Assembly (NCBI GenBank): GCA_963978895.1
Contig: OZ022241.1
Coordinates: 26,020,073-26,084,072, forward strand
DNA: 64,000 nucleotides
Origin: Erpobdella octoculata
Taxonomy: Eukaryota > Annelida > Clitellata > Hirudinida > Erpobdellidae
Reading direction: 5' to 3'
Shown: positions 1 to 9,835 of the stretch, piece by piece
Position numbering within the stretch: position 1 is the stretch's first letter
Layout: each line of letters starts with the position of its first letter
Translations under genes and position numbers: made by a program
The notes under the pieces: generated by a model
What the model was told of the DNA's origin: nothing
Database searches by the model: none
What the model saw: the letters and a program-made list of their open reading frames with translations, nothing else

Positions 1-690
1 AGAAAGTAGAACTAAATAAATTTGTCCGAGTCAAAAGTTTAAATGATTCCAATAGTAATTTATGTGCTTAATCCAAATGTAAAAAAAAATTTAAAATAGA
101 AATAGTTTTCTAGGCGTGATACGGTTATAACCGAGGGCCATCGATTTTTTCGGATGGCCTCAAAATACCGGAAATAAATATGGAAAAAATATAAATAATT
201 TTTTCCGATGGCTTATATTTTGGAATTTAGTTGTAAATAATATTCTGAATTCAAATATGTAAAAAAATATTTTATAAAAAAAGTTCTTTAGGTGCTAGAC
301 GCTATTGACCGTTTCCCTTATACACCGAATTCCGCATCGGAATTTCCATTGTAATTAGAAAGTAAGACTAAATAAATATGTCCGAGCCAAAAATTTAATT
401 GATTCCAATAGTAATTTATGTGCTTAATCCAAATGTAAACAAAAATTTAAAATAGAAATAGTTTTCTAGGCGTGATACGGCTATAACCGAGGGCCATCGA
501 TTTTTTCGAATGGCCTCAAAATACCGGAAATAAATATGGAAAAAATATAAATAATTTTTTCCGATGGCTTATATTTTGGAATTTAGTTGTACATAATATT
601 CTGAATTCAAATATGTAAAAAAATATTTTATAAAAAAAGTTCTCTAGGTGCTAGACGCTATTGACCGTTTCCCTTATACCCCGAATTCCG
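1..690. repeat. Tandem direct repeat, 356-bp unit, about 1.9 copies
   Basis: The sequence at 1-356 recurs from 357 with few differences, up to the shared end ACCCCGAATTCCG near 690. Each unit carries an AT-rich core and a GGGCCATCGATTTTTTCG stretch. No open reading frame of note lies inside. The first copy starts at the window edge, so the array may be longer. It could be satellite DNA or the terminal part of a transposon. Confidence 0.9.
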
Positions 691-808
691 TTCGTTTCGT
701 TTAATGCGCTTCAAAAACCCAAAAGGAGAAAATAAAAATATATTCGTTTTTTAATAATGTAATGACATAAGCAAAAAATATAAATTTTTCTCAAAAAACC
801 CACACACT

Positions 809-1855
809 TTACAGTTGTAAGTGGTGCAGACATAGTTCACATTGGAATTGTTCGACAGCCCATTGTTCCGGTGATAGATTTAGATGTGTGCATACCCCAT
901 GCACCCAACGCTGGCAGTCTTTGCATTGGACATAGAAATGGTCAATGTTCGGTTTGTTGCAGTACAAGCAATCGTTGTACATGTCGTCCGAGGATTCCAG
1001 TAAACCCTTTTTTATGGCGGCTCGTATTTCGTCGGGATTGAAGATTTCGTTCGTTGATGTTCCTTTATCAAGGTGTCTCATTATATGCATGATGAAAACA
1101 CCACAATTCCAGCTGTCACGTTGTATGGTACGGACCGGAATACCAACGTGCTTCCAGATGAAATGAGTGAAATGAGTTATTTGTATAGCGCCAGATAAAG
1201 TCAGAGGCGCTTACGAAGGTTCCTTTAGAATAGGAAATTTCCAAGAACACGCTATTTTCATAGACATGATAATTGGATTTTCTCCTGTTATGGTGCACCA
1301 CGCTTTATAAAATTTCAAGAAGCTAGCGATCGCAATTTTAGCAATTGCTAATTTAGAACCCATATGGTCGTAAAATTGAAGAGTTTTTTCTCTGGAGTTT
1401 GCAATTATAAGAGTGAAGTGGGAATTTTTTAGTATAGGAAAAAATGTTATATCCTTGGTAAAAATTGGGACATTAAATATACGGTTTGTAGGATCGAGAG
1501 CTTGCGTCATTACAGATGTTGACCCGTCGCAATCAACGTAAACTGAGTTTGTAAGATTTGTTTGCCCGAAGTAATCTAAAGCCCAAGTTGTAACCAACTC
1601 TTTAGGCCGAAGGGACAAGAAATCCTCCAACACCAAAGCTACGCCGTTATTTCGACATACCGTCATCTTTTTATTTACTTCCACATCTATATAGTAGTTA
1701 TCATTTAAGACCAGACAATTGGCTAGAACGATTAAACCATGCGGTTTTTCATTGGTGGTCTGCTGGCTGGTCGGCATCACTGTGGGAATTTTAACAGTGA
1801 CTAAGGAATTAAAATAGGATCTTTTTTTGGGATTTCTTTTATCCCACTGACTCAC
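809..1855 (-). pseudogene. ULP1-like (C48) cysteine protease with C-terminal PHD finger, one in-frame stop
   Basis: Read on the minus strand from 1855, one frame stays open for 214 codons, meets TAA at 1211-1213, then continues in the same frame to 809. Before the stop there is SHFTLIIAN (candidate catalytic His, residue about 146) and LQFYDHMG (candidate Asp, about 163). After it comes IQRDSWNCGVF, the Gln...Asn-Cys-Gly signature of ULP1/SENP-type proteases. The C-terminus has four metal-ligand pairs (CLYC, CKDC, HGVC, CELC) in PHD-finger order. ULP1 domains remove SUMO-like modifiers, and PHD fingers usually read histone tails. Such combinations are common in transposon-derived proteins of invertebrates. 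The single stop makes it a recent pseudogene, a spliced gene with a short unrecognised intron, or a sequencing error. The N-terminal end is not defined: (TA)n sequence lies just upstream. Confidence 0.75.
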
Positions 1856-2033
1856 ATATATATATATATAAGCTTAGCGGGAAAAATAAAGTAACCGGGA
1901 GCGTGAAAATGAACGGGGAAGGAAACTAGACCGAGAGAGAAAAGAAATTTCTCTAATATATATCTGTTTATATACTAATAATTTTACACAAACTTATTTA
2001 TTTTAAGTTTTAATCCCATTGTCTTGAACCAGT

Positions 2034-2495
2034 AATACGGTACTGTTACTCCGTTTATTTCTTGATAAAGTATTTATTCATAATATAATTATGCCAAAAA
2101 TTTTAAATTTAAATCAAGTAAATAAATTTTATTTTAGTTGTATTTTTATCAATGTCGTTATAAATGTGATTTTTATCTCCCGTTGCAATACGCTACTGTT
2201 ACTGCGTTTATTTCTTGATAAAGTATTTATTCATAATATAATTATGCCAAAAATTTTAAATTTAAACCAAGTAAATAAATTTTATTTTAGTTGTATTTTT
2301 ATCAATGTCTTTTTAAATTTGATTTCTTTCTCCCGTTGCAATACGCTACTGTTACTCGGTTGATTTCTTGATAAAGTATTTATTCATAATATAATTAAGC
2401 CAAAAAATTTAAATTTAAATCAAGTAAATAAATTTAATTTATTTATATTTGTAAAAATGTAAATGTGATTTTTATATCCTGTTGAAATATCTTTT
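2034..2495. repeat. Tandem repeat, 153-bp unit, three copies
   Basis: The start motif AATACG(G/C)TACTGTTACT occurs at 2034, 2187 and 2340, an exact 153-bp period. The third copy decays near 2495. The unit is very AT-rich, and its open frames are by-products of the repeat. Confidence 0.9.
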
Positions 2496-3295
2496 GTTTA
2501 CTATCTTTTCGTTGCTAACTTCCTAAATTCGTTGCTGGCCGAGTCGTTGCTAACTTCATGGCCCTACTCGTTAACACGTTTATTTTTAAGAAACCTCTAT
2601 TGAACTTAAATAATAAATATATATATATAGTGGCAAAATTTTTTTATATATGTTCTTAATGTTTTTTTATTTGTCTTAAGGCATATTGACAAAACAAAAT
2701 TTAAAGAAACTGTTTTAGATATGGAGCGGTTTACGCAACCCGTACTTCTAAAACAAACTGTTATTTTTCAAGTTTTAATTTTCATAATTTAAATGTTTAA
2801 TTTCTTTTCCTAAACTGTTTATTTTTATTTTAAATGTGTTTAATTTTTATTTTCTTTATTCCAACTGTTCACTTCTATCGCTATTGACAAATAGATCTTC
2901 ATCGGGAACTACATAAGCTTCGGCAGCAATTTTTAAATGTTCTAAAGTGATATAATTTCTGGTTATTTTAGTTATTTATGTTGCAATTAGACTTTACTTA
3001 TGTTTTAAACATCATTTACGTTAACACCCGGTCATTTTTCATAGAAATCGGCCGATGACGCTATACTAGAACTTTACCCGCCGGGGCAATAGCAGCGACC
3101 TTATTTTCGACACAAACTATCATCGATAGAACTTACCTTATCTTCTTTGTATTAATAGCTATAATAAGATGTCATTCAAATCAGATCTCTCCATAAAAAA
3201 ATTATTAGAAAAAATTATTAAAATATATTAATAGCAAAATAAGCTGCAATGCTTTGTTACAAACGCCAACCAATTTGTTCTGAGTAAAAGTTAAT
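2496..3295. other. No gene recognised
   Basis: AT-rich sequence without a convincing open frame. At about 3060-3110 there is a short GC-rich patch (CCGCCGGGGCAATAGCAGCG) that belongs to the dispersed motif seen at 4385-4470 and 7575-7775. Confidence 0.6.
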
Positions 3296-3794
3296 CAATC
3301 AATCAGTCGAATTTGTATAGCGCTATTTCCTATCGTTCAACAGCGCTCGGGCACGAACTTATGAAATACAGTTGATTCCGCTTAATTGGGCCACCGGTTA
3401 ATTGGGGCAGCCGCTTATTTGGGCCAAATCTCAAAGAACTGAAACCAACCAAAAGAACCAATAGTAAATTTACATAAATATTACATAATAGTAAATTGGG
3501 ACAACCTTCCGCTTAATTGGGCCAGTAAATTTAAGATCAATATTAATCTATTATATTAATATCTATCTTTTTTTATTCGACGTATTTTGTTTATTTGTTT
3601 GTACTATTTTATTATTCTTTAACTACTATAAACATTATCTATAAAACTTCGGTTCCATCATCGACGTCGCTCACTTGTCCTTATTTCAGGTTATTGACTT
3701 TAATCATTACATTAGTTACCTACACCACGCGTGGAAAGTTTGGTAAATTTATTTTTTGTCACTTTTATTATAAAAAAATTTGGCCCTGGCCAAG

Positions 3795-3929
3795 ATGCCA
3801 AGAAATTATATGACACTTTCTACTAAAATTTCTTTGCTGGATAAAATAAAAAGCCACCCAATTTATACAAGTCATCGTCGGCTCGCTGAGACAACTGGTG
3901 TACCAAAATCTACCATATCGCACCTTTAA
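3795..3929 (+). pseudogene. Tigger transposase N-terminal remnant (helix-turn-helix)
   Basis: Starts at ATG 3795 and runs 44 codons to TAA. Residues LSTKISLLDKI, RRLAETTGV and PKSTISHL match the psq/CENP-B-type helix-turn-helix that opens Tigger transposases and binds the element ends. It breaks off right after the first DNA-binding helices, where the internal deletion lies. It could at most yield a short DNA-binding peptide. Confidence 0.75.
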
Positions 3930-4030
3930 CTACTACATCCACACTGAACACCTGTGCTGATTTTGTAGAAGTGAAATCTTACAAAAACAAAAGACAGACT
4001 ACACTTGACGCATTTTTCCATAATATGTAA
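3929..4030 (+). pseudogene. Tigger transposase C-terminal remnant
   Basis: In a different frame from the N-terminal remnant, this codes for a tail ending KRQTTLDAFFHNM before TAA at 4028. The Q-T-T-L-D-x-F-F ending is the PCNA-interacting-type tail usual at the end of Tigger transposases. It shows that only the middle of the gene was lost. Confidence 0.65.
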
Positions 4031-4384
4031 TTTATAGTTTTGTTCAACAGTTTATAAAATAAAATTATTGAAAGAATAATATGCATTGTTTAATTTTATG
4101 TGAAATTCACTTAATTGGGCCAGCCGCCTAATTGGGCCAAAAATCACATAGCCAAAAATGCCAAGGTCCCGATGTGTCCCAATTAAGCGGAATCGACTGT
4201 AAATAAGTTTTAAGTCCCGACGGAAAACTGTGAGAAAAAAAGATTTAGTAAGAGAAGTAGGATGAGATTTCCAGAGAAAGGGACCAGATTAGGAAAAAGA
4301 GCGTTTAGCAAAAGAATGCTTAACAGAATGTAATGTAATGTAATATAGATTTATATAGCGTCTTCTACGTTATAACTATAACCA

Positions 4385-4470
4385 CGGCAATGCCGGCGCA
4401 GTAGCAACTTTACCGATTATTTCACCCGCGGGATTGTCGGGAAAATAATCGGTCACCGCCGGTGCAATAG
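4385..4470. repeat. GC-rich dispersed motif (GCCGG...AGTAGCAA...ACCG)
   Basis: Two partial units of a motif reading roughly GCCGGCGCAGTAGCAACTTT then ACCGATTATTTCACCCGCGG. The same motif is arrayed at 7575-7775 and found once at 3060-3110. Function unknown. Confidence 0.65.
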
Positions 4471-4663
4471 CAGCAAATAAATTATTAAATAATTAATAAA
4501 ACAATCTTTATTTAATCAAATATTTATAATTAACAAAATAATGTGTCGTCTTCAGGCAGACTGCCTGCATAGTTTATTTTTATCTTTGGATTCTCGATTT
4601 CATAATTTCGGGGGCTTAGGCCTCCGGAGAATGGCGGGAAGATTGCAGCCTATGTGCTCACAG

Positions 4664-4672
4664 TATATAAAA
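4664..4672 (+). promoter_or_regulatory. TATA box upstream of the five-exon gene
   Basis: TATATAAAA lies 94 bp upstream of the proposed ATG at 4758. A pyrimidine-rich stretch that could hold the transcription start follows about 30 bp downstream. This fits an RNA polymerase II core promoter for the gene that follows. Confidence 0.5.
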
Positions 4673-4757
4673 TCAGCGAGCTAAGAAAATCCGCCATAGC
4701 TCTCTCGTCTCTTTCTGTGCGTTTCGTTCTCGCGTTCTGTAATCAGTGATTTCTTTC

Positions 4758-6337
4758 ATGCGAGAAAACAAGGTAAATTGATTTATTAAAATTAAACTAT
4801 TATCTAATTTTAAATTGCAATTGCATTTGTTGATTTAAAATATTTTCTAGCAGTAGAATTAGAATAGGATTCATATTACGCAAATTAAATTGTTTATATA
4901 AACTGTAAGTCGCGTGCAGGTCCAAGATCAACATCAGTGCATATTGTTAATGATCTGCTGTCGGTTCCTAATTGGCAGAAATTCCACTCCTTTCTTGCAT
5001 ACAGCGCCAGGCGTGTTAACATTTGTGATAAATTTTGATTGTGTGTTTGATTGTATTGCAGCTGAAGAAAGTGTCGTTAAGTTAAGTTTTATACTAGCGG
5101 GGTACCCGGTGTTTTAAAGGTTTTCCTATCGTTTTTCTCGCTCCCGTTTCCTTCCTCGCTTGCTCTCCCGCTCCCGGTCGATTTCCCGCCCCCGGTCGCT
5201 TTCCCGCTTCCGGTTGCTTTCTCTCCTTCTCCCGGTCGCTTTCCCGATTGCAAATTTTTAAAATGCCTCCTTAATTTTTTGGCGCCCATTAAAAAAAGCG
5301 CCCGGGGACACATGTCCACCCCTGCTTTCCTGGTCGATTTCCCGCTTCCTGTCGCTTTCTCGTTCCTGCTTGCAAATTTTTAAAATGCCTGCCTAATTTT
5401 TTGGCGCCCCATAAAAATTGATTTCCCGCTTCCGGTCGCTTTCTCGTTCCTGATTGCTCTCCCGCTTCCGGTAGATTTCCCGCTTCCGGTCGCAAATTTT
5501 TAAAATGCCTGCTTAATTTTTTGGCGCCCCTTAAAAATATTATTGTTTTTTTTTCAACAGGAAGAAGAAGAAAATCCACCTTGTCCCGACAATTGGACGC
5601 CAATTGCAATGGAAAATATTACAGAAAGGCGAAAAACAATGACTCGGGAGGAGATGTTTACGGAGGCCCACCTCTTGTTTCGTTCACTGGCCAACGCCAT
5701 GCAGGATTTGTCAAAGCCCACGTATGAGAAGTACCTGACAACATTTCGTGTTCTCCGAAATTGTATCCAACAAAAGAAAGATTTTCAAGTCAACCTAGGT
5801 AAATATTACATGTTATAAGGTAACTTTTTGTTATAAGCTATTAAAATAATTTCGCTTTTCTAACAGTGGGTGACCTGTCTGTTGATCAGTTGGCCTCAAG
5901 TGATGGTGTTCAAGTCAACCTAGGTAAATATTACATGTTATAAGGTAACTTTTTGTTATAAGTTATTAAAATAATTTCGCTTTTGGAGCAGTGGATAACG
6001 TGTCTGATCAATTGTGCTCAAGTGATGATCGTGTTCTCCAGGATTGTCAGAAGGAAAATGTTCAAGTCACCCTAGGTAAAAATTACATGTTATGGGGTAA
6101 CTTTTTGTTATAAGCTATTAAAATAATTTTGCTTTTGGAGCAGTGGATCAGCCGGTAAACAAGCGGCGGCGGTTGGACAAAGCTGACACTGAGCAACCGA
6201 ACCAGCCATCGATAGAATTGTCAGGACTCGAGCTTCCAAAAGCTGCTCGTGGTCCCGGAAGGCCCAGAAAAACCCGCCGCTTGGACCATTATAAGAAGCT
6301 GCCGCGAAAATTTTCAGCTATGCTGGAAAAAGAATGA
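4758..6337 (+). CDS. Unrecognised five-exon gene, 195 aa, basic C-terminus
   Basis: Model: exons 4758-4772, 5561-5798, 5867-5923, 5992-6075 and 6144-6337. All introns are GT-AG and the total is 588 bases, a clean frame from ATG to TGA. Exon 2 encodes an acidic start (EEEENPPCPDNW) and a helical stretch with TYEKYLTTFRVLRNCIQ. Exon 5 ends with a basic nuclear-localisation-like KRRRLDK and RGPGRPRKTRR, which resembles an AT-hook core (GRP). Exons 3 and 4 are short, start and end in phase 1, and repeat parts of each other. The introns after exons 2, 3 and 4 are each 68 bp and nearly identical. Intron 1 contains a Helitron-like insertion. The ending matches sequences found in ULP1/PHD-type transposon genes, so it may be transposon-derived. 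A longer form reading into the downstream PHD-like piece is possible. I do not know its function. Confidence 0.55.
5094..5540 (-). mobile_element. Helitron-like fragment, 3' end at left
   Basis: Begins on the plus strand with CTAGCGGGGTACCCGG, the reverse complement of a Helitron-type 3' end (CTAG preceded by a small GC palindrome). Degenerate units around CCCGGTCGCTTTCCCG follow, then three copies of a block with TTTTTAAAATGCCT and TTTTTTGGCGCCC near 5235-5290, 5370-5417 and 5495-5535. The far end is not resolved. It lies inside intron 1 of the five-exon gene. Confidence 0.55.
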
Positions 6338-6869
6338 AAAAAAGCGTAAGTTTCAAAATTTGAGTAAAGAAATCATTTTTGTTTTTAAATTTTTTTTCTT
6401 AATTAGTGTTTCTTTTGTGGATTCTCGGTGAAAAGGAGGCTGGAAGGGTGGTGAAGGAGGGATGCCTCTTTGAAAGCGTGAGTCCACTTATAGATGTCTC
6501 CACAGCCATAACAAAGCCGGAAGTGTCTCAACATCTTCCATTGTTCGAAGGCCTGTTTGCTGTGGATGCGTGGACCACAGTTTTAGAATTGAGCAAGTTA
6601 AAATAACTTTGAAATTGTGTTGCAAGTAAACAACAGAAAACTAATTTTTAATGTATTCAATTTTTACAGTAAAAACGAAGAAGGAGCATCCAAACTACAC
6701 CTGTAGAACGTGTCGAAGAGATGCAAACGTAGGGGACACGATTATGTGTGACTGCTGCCTGCAGTGTGTGCATTTTTTTGCCAGAAAATTAATAAAACCA
6801 ACTAGCGGCTTTTTTGCACCCACTGTCGTGGCAGTTACAAAATGTTTTGATTTGTTTTATTATTATTAA
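6338..6869 (+). pseudogene. Degraded PHD-finger-like coding remnant
   Basis: Open pieces at 6400-6606 and about 6670-6850 follow the five-exon gene on the same strand and are bordered by splice-like sites (GTAAGT near 6346, TTAATTAG near 6404, TTTTTACAG near 6669). The second piece reads YTCRTCRRDANVG, then CDCCLQCVHF. After a one-base shift the remaining Cys pairs (FCQK, FCTHC) appear, the spacing of a PHD finger. The shift and an in-frame stop show it is not functional as read. It probably belonged to the same gene family as the ULP1/PHD gene at the left edge. Confidence 0.45.
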
Positions 6870-6899
6870 TATTGTTGTTACAAACTTTTCTGTTTGTCT

Positions 6900-7435
6900 T
6901 TTAGATTTGCAAATCAAGTTTACTTTAAATAAAAGTTTCTTTTGAAAAACTCGTTTTCTCGTTTACTTGTTTCATATCAACTAGTTTTGTGCCAGACTAG
7001 TAATAAAAAGTGTACTCATATCAATTAGTTGTGATTTTTTTATTCTTGTTAAATTTATTTACACTATAATGAAAAAAATTTGTCTAAACCTGTAGCACGA
7101 GCACACCATAATGACTGGTCGATGTACAGTTACGTCACGATAACAGCGACGAAATCACCAAAGCCGTTTTTTCAAGCCCGAAAGCGTAACGGGGAAGGGC
7201 AAACAGATATTTGCAGGCGCTAGTTAATGTCGCAAAAAACTTATACTATTCCAGAAGCGTCGACGCAAGCTCACTAAAGCTTCTATTTTCCTAGCAAGTG
7301 GCGTAGTTGGTTCACCTTTATTTTTTTGCATACCACACTATCTCTAACTTCTTAACATCTCTCTATTTCTTCTCTATTTGAGAAGCCTGTTCTCATAAGT
7401 TATTCTAATCCTAGTCGCTGATTTTGGTTGTCCTA
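6900..7435. other. No gene recognised
   Basis: AT-rich intergenic DNA. A possible polyadenylation motif (AATAAAA) near 6928 could serve the preceding remnant. No supported coding region or structured repeat was seen. Confidence 0.5.
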
Positions 7436-7775
7436 AAAAATATTCATTAGAAAATAATTATAAAAAAACCGCTGTGGTTCTGCAAATTATTCATAAAAAA
7501 TTATTATTATTATAAAAAAACCGCTGTGGTCCTGCAAAATAATCAGAAAAAAATTATTACAAAAATGACCGCCAAAATACTTTTCATGCCGGCACAATAG
7601 CAATTTTACCGATTTTTTCACCGGCGGTACTGCCGGCTCAGTAGCAATTTTACCTATTATTTCACCGGCGAGAATGCCGGCTCAGTAGCAATTTCACCGG
7701 CGGTACTGCCGCCGGCTCAGTAGCAATTTTACCGATTATTTCCACGGCAAACCGCCGGGGCACTAGCAACGACCT
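7436..7775. repeat. Two adjacent short tandem arrays
   Basis: At 7440-7560 two copies of a unit of about 60 bp share ATAAAAAAACCGCTGTGGT. At 7575-7775 four to five degenerate copies of a unit of about 50 bp share GCCGGCTCAGTAGCAATTTT and ACC(G/T)ATTATTTC. The second motif is the same as at 3060-3110 and 4385-4470. Non-coding. Confidence 0.8.
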
Positions 7776-7844
7776 CTTCTTACAGCGAACGCTGTCGCGA
7801 AAACGCTCTGCGAGCGGAACTAAAGTATCTATTACAATTTCAAT

Positions 7845-8700
7845 TAATTAGGCGAGTTAAAAAGAAAAAATTTAAGTCGTTGTTTGAAGACAGGAAGACT
7901 CAGTGTTGGGTCCCTGACGTTGTCGTGCAGAGTGTTACAGAAGGCCGGTCCTGCTGCTGCAAAGCCTCGGGGTCCGAATGTTTTTGTGTTGGTTCAAGGG
8001 ATGAAGAGATTGCCCCTCGTCGTTGAACGAAGTCGGTGGAGAGTAGGTACGTCAGAGTTGTGCTGCAGCATTTCCATGAGATACGCAGGGGCGCTGTCAT
8101 GGAGACACTTGTAGATGAGAAAACCCAGCTTAAAATTAATTCGCGATCGGATGGGAAGCCAATGAAGGCAATCGTGAATGTCCGCTGAGATCCTGTCGAA
8201 CTTGCGTCTTCTGAGAACGAGACGGGCTGCCACTCGCATCACGGATTGCAACTGGTCGAGCCAGACCAACACCAACTCCAGCAAGCAGGCTGTTACAGTA
8301 GTCAAGCCTGCTGGTGGTGAATGCATGAACAAATGCTGAGCATGCCGCTGTGGGGAGAGAGCGACGGACAGATCGAAGCTGTTGAAGATCGTAGAACGAT
8401 GTCTGCCAGATGCGTTGTACCTAAGCTTTCATAGTCAAGTGGCTGTCCAGATGTACCCCAAGATTGTAGACGCTGGACTAGAAAGTGACAACGTTGTCGC
8501 CCAGTTGGATATTGTCAATGCCAATTTTTTTGAAGTTGTTGGCGGCCACCTTGCCAAATGAACTGAGTTTTTTCTGAGTTTAATTTCAGTCTGTTGGAGG
8601 ACATCCAGAGGTCAAGCTCTTCAATACATCGAGTGATTCCAGCAACCAGCCCATCAGCCGCACCAACTCTATCGGATAGGTAAATTTGTCCATCGCAAGG
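7845..8700 (-). mobile_element. 5'-truncated LINE (CR1/L2/Jockey-type), 3' part of reverse transcriptase ORF
   Basis: Minus strand, several frames. It opens with DGQIYLSDRV, just after where the catalytic YADD of the reverse transcriptase would sit. It continues with CIEELDLWMSSNRLKLN, QSVMRVAARLVLRRRKFD and LHWLPIRSRINFKLGFLIYK, and ends with FGPRGFAAAGPAFCNTLHDN and a stop near 7848. This is the thumb/C-terminal region typical of CR1-like LINE ORF2. Frameshifts make it inactive. The truncation point lies inside the MULE gene to its right. Confidence 0.75.
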
Positions 8701-9338
8701 AGATCGAATACCTCCATCACGTCATCCACTGGAATATGTGCCAGAGCCGGTAAACATCTTACGCTAACACGTAGTGCATCGTCGCTGTCATATTCGGTTT
8801 TCATACCTAGCACGTTGACTTTTCGAAGAACACTTTGGTTGAGATGGAAGTAACATCCGGTTACAGAAGCTTCTGGATATCCAGCAGAAAATGCCCCCAT
8901 CGCAGCTGATTCAAAATCGACCAGGATCTTCTTCGGTGATGCAGCTGGTACCAATATCTTGATCTGATCAATAAGACGGTCGTATGTGACTCTAGATTTG
9001 TTGGCCCACAAGCAATATAATGCCACTGCGTTGACACCAGTGACGAACTGGAAGTGAATGGTGTAAAGCTGGAAATAGATGGCTGGAACAACCTTGAACG
9101 TTCCATCAGCGAGCCAAATGTCGGACCTCGTTATGTTATCAAGGGGAATGTTGTCACCCAAAATGAGTGGCCGATCTTCTCCAGGACCCGAATCAAACAG
9201 TAGTAGATCATCAAATATCATCGGAAATTCAAAATTGAGATCAGTCGGTGTTGGCGGAAGAAGTTGAAAATTGTTATCAGATGACAAGATTTTTTGACGA
9301 TGACGACGAAGAATAAAAATTGTCCTCTGAATCATCAA
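8700..9338 (-). pseudogene. MULE-type transposase domain, truncated by LINE insertion
   Basis: The minus-strand frame from 9338 reads LPPTPTDLNFEFP, FLLFDSGPG-like LLLFDSGPGEDRPLI, then WLADGTFKVVPAIYFQLYTI, the first conserved block of MULE (Mutator-like) DDE transposases. ILVDFESAAMGAFSAGYPEA follows and holds the second acidic residue, then GCYFHLNQSV with the conserved Cys/His. After about residue 213 the frame runs into LINE sequence. Such domains are often found in FLYWCH/MULE proteins of invertebrates. The N-terminal zinc finger and the C-terminal third acidic region are missing. Confidence 0.75.
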
Positions 9339-9619
9339 GATAAAATAGACTAAGGGTACTAAAAGATTGAAAAATACTAGCAGAGATTTAAGTAACTAGA
9401 TATTAATCAACAAGTATGATAAATACTGTTTTCATGAACTAATCTAAATTCTCAATCGCGTGTGAGCTAATAAAAATAATTTAAAATGAATTAGAAAAAT
9501 TTTGGTGAGAGAGCTCAAGCAACGGGTAGGATAAGAATATGCTAATTGTTCCTCAAGCTAGGACAGATACAAGGTTCTAAATTTCATACGAGTTCGATCG
9601 GATGGACCGAAAGCAAGCA

Positions 9620-9835
9620 ATCAATCAATAAATCCATTAAATTTCTATAGCGCTATTTACTTGATGTTTAATAGCGCTCGGACACGAACTTATTAAACAG
9701 ATAGGTTTTAAGCCCCGACGGAAACCAGTGAGAGAAATAAATTTAGTAATAGAAGTAGGAATAAAGTTCTAGAGAAAAAGACCAGAGTAGGAAAAAAAGC
9801 GTTCAGCAAAAGAATGCTTAACAGAAAAAAAGATT
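9620..9835 (+). repeat. Dispersed repeat, uninterrupted copy
   Basis: This copy reads through the position where Tigger sits in the copy at 3296-4329 (CGAACTTATTAAACAG..GTTTTAAGCCCCGACGG). It therefore serves as the empty-site reference. No coding capacity. Confidence 0.8.

Larger units (their letters stand above)
3369..4199 (+). mobile_element. Tigger/pogo-like DNA transposon, internal-deletion derivative
   Basis: An 831-bp element with terminal inverted repeats CAGT(T/C)GATTCCGCTTAATT, flanked by TA at 3367-3368 and 4200-4201, the expected TA target duplication of the Tc1/mariner-pogo group. Its subterminal regions repeat the motif TAATTGGGCCA on both arms. It retains the first and last parts of a Tigger transposase with the DDE catalytic core deleted, so it cannot move itself. 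Confidence 0.88.
3296..4329 (+). repeat. Dispersed repeat (SINE-like), copy interrupted by Tigger
   Basis: The pieces 3296-3368 and 4202-4329 together match the continuous copy at about 9620-9835. Shared landmarks are TATAGCGCTATTT, AGCGCTCGG(G/A)CACGAACTTAT, GTTTTAAG(T/C)CCCGACGGAAA and AAAAGAATGCTTAACAGA. The break falls exactly at the Tigger element. It is non-coding and could be a SINE or a terminal piece of a larger transposon; no RNA polymerase III boxes were identified. Confidence 0.8.

Noticed and set aside
5089..5609. Minus-strand Gly/Lys-rich frames of 76 and 106 codons
   Set aside because: Translations of the GC-rich Helitron-like minisatellite inside an intron.
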